A DNA stretch of 10,500 nucleotides from Deinococcus deserti VCD115 (lineage in GTDB: Bacteria; Deinococcota; Deinococci; Deinococcales; Deinococcaceae). The notes beneath the pieces were generated by a model. It had not been told where the DNA came from. It saw nothing but the letters and a program-made list of their open reading frames with translations, and made no database searches. This document shows, piece by piece, positions 6,010 to 10,500 of the stretch. A program made the translations under genes and the position numbers. Within the stretch, counting starts at the first letter, position 1. Each line of letters begins with the position of its first letter. The DNA is taken from contig NC_012526.1 of the NCBI RefSeq assembly GCF_000020685.1, positions 152,001 through 162,500 of the forward strand, written 5' to 3'.

Positions 6010-7245
6010 TCAGCCTTCGCCGTATCCGGCGGCCCTGACGGCCGACCAGGGCTGGGCACTTCCCAGAACAAAGGGAGCACGCTGAATATGGGTAGTGACC
6101 TCAGGACCCTCAGGGGAAAGGTAGACATTCACCTCGCTGCGAATCCCAAAGCCCCGGGCCGCTGGATAGGTGCCGGGTTCCACCGTTACTGCCAGCCCGG
6201 AGGTCAGGGTGCGGGTGTCACGCGTCTCGTAATCGTCAAGATTGGCCCCTGCTCCATGAATCTGTACTCCCAGGTCGTGTCCGGTGCGGTGCAGGAAGTA
6301 CGGCGCCCAGGTCGTTCCCATGGCGTCGCGCGCGGCCCGGTCGCCTTCCCAGCCCTGCATCTGCCCCCAGCCCTGCGCTGCAAAGCGTTCCTGAAGCAGG
6401 CTCAGGGCGGCGTCCCGCGCCCTGCTCACTGCAGTCCAGGCGTCCAGGTACTCGTCGTGGGGCTGTCCTGCAAAGGCCACCCAGGTCACGTCGGCAAACG
6501 GTCGCCCCGGTTCCTGCGCCCACAGGTCGATCAGCACACATTCACCGACCTGCAGGGTGGCGTTCTTGTCTCCTCCGGGCTCGTAGTGACTGTCTGCAGC
6601 GTTCACGCCAAAGCTCACGTTCACTGCGTGTCCAGCCTGCATCCCGGCAGCGTCAATCTGACGCATGATCACAGCCTGGACATCAAGCTCGGTGACCGGC
6701 TCGCCAGCCTGCAACCGCTCATGAATCAGGCGGAAGGCATCGTCCTTGGCTGTCATCAGAACCTCTACGGCGCGCCGGTGTGCAGCGAGGTCATCCGGTG
6801 TCCACCGCAGGAAGCTTTGCAGCAGATCGGCGCTGGTGACCACCTCAGCCGCGCCCGCTTCACGAACACGCTCCAGCGTGCCCGCGTCCACCCGGCTGAC
6901 ATACGGTACGGCGCCATGCGGGCTGTACTCCATAGCCAGGCGCTTACCTCTGACGACAGCGCAAAGAGCTGCGTCCAGCTCCGCGTGTGACCCGAAAGGA
7001 CGCCGCTCGACATCCCAGCCCCGCGTCATGTTGCCCCAGGTGCCGCCCTCGATGTGATTGTGCAGGACCACTGCCTGACCCTCACGCGGGACCCATACGA
7101 AAAACCGCCGGGTCAGGAACGCCTCTTTGGGCAGATCCAGCACCCGGCGGGCATGGGGATTGAGGCCCTGAAAGTCATACACCAGCCAGCCGTCAAGGTC
7201 GGTGGATTGCAGGGCGTCACGCATGCGGTCAATCGGAGAAGCCAT
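6010..7245 (-). CDS. M24 family metallopeptidase (Xaa-Pro aminopeptidase type)
   Basis: Predicted cytoplasmic di-metal peptidase with a creatinase-like N-terminal domain (about residues 1-145) and a pita-bread catalytic domain starting near WTPDDLAAHRRA (148-159); 411 residues. All five metal ligands of the family are present: D240 (LIDLWAQ), D252 (FADVTW), H323 (HRTGHDLG), E356 (VTVEPGTY) and E371 (RSEVNVYL). H220 in DSHYEP matches the family's substrate-side histidine. Aminopeptidase P-like removal of an N-terminal residue before proline is the usual activity, but creatinase-fold relatives with other substrates cannot be excluded. The ATG at 7245 is supported by a TANNNT box six bases upstream. 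It is divergent from the UbiD-family gene, with 143 bases between starts, and precedes the SDR on the same strand. Confidence 0.92.
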   Translation of the reverse strand: MASPIDRMRDALQSTDLDGWLVYDFQGLNPHARRVLDLPKEAFLTRRFFVWVPREGQAVVLHNHIEGGTWGNMTRGWDVERRPFGSHAELDAALCAVVRGKRLAMEYSPHGAVPYVSRVDAGTLERVREAGAAEVVTSADLLQSFLRWTPDDLAAHRRAVEVLMTAKDDAFRLIHERLQAGEPVTELDVQAVIMRQIDAAGMQAGHAVNVSFGVNAADSHYEPGGDKNATLQVGECVLIDLWAQEPGRPFADVTWVAFAGQPHDEYLDAWTAVSRARDAALSLLQERFAAQGWGQMQGWEGDRAARDAMGTTWAPYFLHRTGHDLGVQIHGAGANLDDYETRDTRTLTSGLAVTVEPGTYPAARGFGIRSEVNVYLSPEGPEVTTHIQRAPFVLGSAQPWSAVRAAGYGEG

Positions 7246-7251
7246 GGCCTG

Positions 7252-7257
7252 AGCTTA
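7252..7257 (-). promoter_or_regulatory. -10 box of leaderless M24 peptidase promoter
   Basis: On the minus strand TAAGCT lies six bases before the ATG at 7245. No clear -35 box is seen. Confidence 0.5.
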
Positions 7258-7376
7258 GCGGCTGCTTTGTTGGGCGTCGCTGTGCCAAGGTGCTCACTGT
7301 CAGCGGCGGTTGCTCAGGGCTTCACCTCGGGTTCATGCCGCCCCTCCCGGGTACGCTTGCCCCGCCCGCCTCCCCC

Positions 7377-7382
7377 TACACT
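7377..7382 (+). promoter_or_regulatory. -10 box of leaderless UbiD-family promoter
   Basis: TACACT lies six bases before the ATG at 7389. The bases before it are C-rich with no ribosome binding site, which supports leaderless expression and the 7389 start. Confidence 0.55.
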
Positions 7383-7388
7383 CCGGGC

Positions 7389-9239
<1,851 letters not shown>

Positions 9240-9258
9240 TCACCCGCCCGCCGCCCCT

Positions 9259-9264
9259 TACAAT
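9259..9264 (+). promoter_or_regulatory. -10 box of leaderless MATE promoter
   Basis: TACAAT, the best -10 match in the window, lies six bases before the GTG at 9271. At the -35 position is CTGATC, a partial match overlapping the stop of the UbiD-family gene. Confidence 0.6.
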
Positions 9265-9270
9265 CGCGCG

Positions 9271-10500
9271 GTGACCTTTGCCGCGACTCCCAGCCCACGC
9301 ACCGAACTGAGGGCCCTGCTGACGCTCGCGGGCCCTGTCGTGGTTTCGCAGTTCGCAGCAAATGCGCTGGCGTTGATTGCCACAGCTGTCATTGGCCGGC
9401 TGGGAACAGCAGAGCTTGCGGCAGCGGCTTATGCCAACGCGGCGTATTACCTGGGTTTCATCATGCTGGTTGGGGTGATGCTCTCGGTGGCGCCCCGGGT
9501 GGCCCGGGCCCATGGTGCAGGTGACAGCGCTGGAATCGCGCGGGCGTTGCGGGGCGGTCTGTGGCTGGCTGTGGCGCTGACGCTGGTGTGGCTGCCTGTG
9601 ATGTGGCTGGTGGCAGCATGGCTACCAGCGGTGGCTCCCCCGGACATCCGGTCAGATCTGGCGGCCACCTACCTGAAAATCTATGCACTGGGCATGCTGC
9701 CTAATCTGGCCATTCTTGCCTTGCGCGGAACGCTGGAGGGTACAGGCAAGCCGCGGGTCGTTACGGCAATCAGCCTGCTGGGGGTGGGCTTTGCCGCTGT
9801 GGTAAGTCCTGCGCTCGCCTACGGGTGGGGGCCGTTGCCGCGCCTGGGGTTACCGGGTGCAGCCGCAACCAGTGTGCTGGCCACCTGGGGAATGGCCCTG
9901 GCACTGTGGCCACTCGCCTGGCGTCAGGCGGTCAGTGACGTCTCTGTCCAGGATGTCCGTCAGGAAGTTCGTGCTCTCTTCCGGCTGGGCTGGCCAATTG
10001 GTCTGACGTTGGGGGCAGAGGGCGGAATGTTTACCGTCACCACACTGTTGATGGCCCGCTTTGGCCCGGAGGTGCTTGCCGCACACAATGTGACCCTGCA
10101 GGCCATCACGGCCATCTTTATGATTCCGCTGGGCATTTCCTCGGCCACAGGCGTGCGTGTAGGTCAGGCAGCGGGAGCGGGTGAGTGGCAACGCGCGCGT
10201 TGGGCTGGCCTGCTGGGCCTGGCTGTGTCGGGTGGGGTGATGGTGGGCTTTGCGGTGCTGGAGCTGGTCGCGCCGCGGCTGGTGTTCGGTGTGTTTCTCG
10301 ATACGGGCAACCCTGCCAATGCATCCGTGATTGCCGCAGCAACTATTTTCCTAGGCATTGCCGCCTTATTTCAGACAGTCGATGGAATCCAGGTCACCGC
10401 CAACGGTGCCTTACGGGGATTGCAGGACACGCGTGCGCCACTACTGGTATCGCTCTTGGCTTACTGGTTGTTGGGGCTGGGGCTCGGCGCGTGGCTGGCA
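9271..10500 (+). CDS. MATE family efflux transporter (partial, runs off right edge)
   Basis: Inner-membrane multidrug/toxic-compound extrusion transporter of the NorM-like MATE family, exporting compounds by Na+ or H+ antiport. The frame is open from a GTG at 9271 to the window end, 410 residues; the family is usually about 440-460, so only the last helices are missing. It starts with a polar stretch, then LLTLAGPVVVSQFAANAL (17-34). Family-typical features follow: IGRLGTAELAAAAYAN in the first helical hairpin, the PRVARAHGAGD loop, and LRGTLEGTGKPR in the first half. The second half repeats the pattern with FRLGWPIGLTLGAEGGMF, GVRVGQAAGAGE and GALRGLQDTRAP. The GTG start is supported by TACAAT six bases upstream and by the position relative to the first helix. 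Drug specificity cannot be predicted. The ion-binding acidic residue pattern was not resolved here. Confidence 0.9.
   Translation, partial: MTFAATPSPRTELRALLTLAGPVVVSQFAANALALIATAVIGRLGTAELAAAAYANAAYYLGFIMLVGVMLSVAPRVARAHGAGDSAGIARALRGGLWLAVALTLVWLPVMWLVAAWLPAVAPPDIRSDLAATYLKIYALGMLPNLAILALRGTLEGTGKPRVVTAISLLGVGFAAVVSPALAYGWGPLPRLGLPGAAATSVLATWGMALALWPLAWRQAVSDVSVQDVRQEVRALFRLGWPIGLTLGAEGGMFTVTTLLMARFGPEVLAAHNVTLQAITAIFMIPLGISSATGVRVGQAAGAGEWQRARWAGLLGLAVSGGVMVGFAVLELVAPRLVFGVFLDTGNPANASVIAAATIFLGIAALFQTVDGIQVTANGALRGLQDTRAPLLVSLLAYWLLGLGLGAWLA

Noticed and set aside
5003..6085. 360-residue plus-strand open frame.
   Set aside because: It is antisense to the SDR gene and part of the M24 gene; the translation has low-complexity composition and no motif.

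Overview
The window looks like chromosomal DNA of a Deinococcus-type bacterium (inference). It is GC-rich, with coding on both strands. Seven of the nine genes start exactly 6-7 bases after a TANNNT -10 hexamer with no ribosome binding site. That arrangement implies leaderless mRNAs, which are known to be common in Deinococcus. The UbiD-type decarboxylase would fit menaquinone synthesis, the quinone known from that group.

Layout. (1) 1-1793: a partial MFS transporter (minus strand, running off the left edge) and a divergent LacI-family repressor share a short intergenic region. At its centre is a perfect 26-bp palindrome with the TGAAACGTTTCA core typical of LacI-family operators, so the pair looks like a self-contained, auto-repressed transport switch. 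(2) 1855-4315: galE (UDP-glucose 4-epimerase) and an M20 metallopeptidase, both plus strand, each with its own leaderless promoter. (3) 4346-4804: a small GNAT acetyltransferase on the minus strand, convergent with the peptidase. (4) 4805-5245: about 440 bases with no credible gene. It contains two large dyad structures and one or two possible minus-strand terminators, and is the part of the window least explained by known genes. (5) 5246-7245: an SDR oxidoreductase and an M24 (Xaa-Pro-type) peptidase, both minus strand, each with its own leaderless promoter. (6) 7389-10500: a long UbiD-family decarboxylase divergent from the M24 gene, then a MATE-family efflux transporter running off the right edge.

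The genes are mostly single transcription units of housekeeping or peripheral metabolism (envelope sugar nucleotides, peptide turnover, quinone synthesis, efflux), not one pathway. I see no defence system, CRISPR array, insertion sequence, tRNA or rRNA. The observations most worth following are the LacI operator switch, the consistent leaderless promoter pattern (which corrects three start codons), and the structured intergenic region at 5017-5220.
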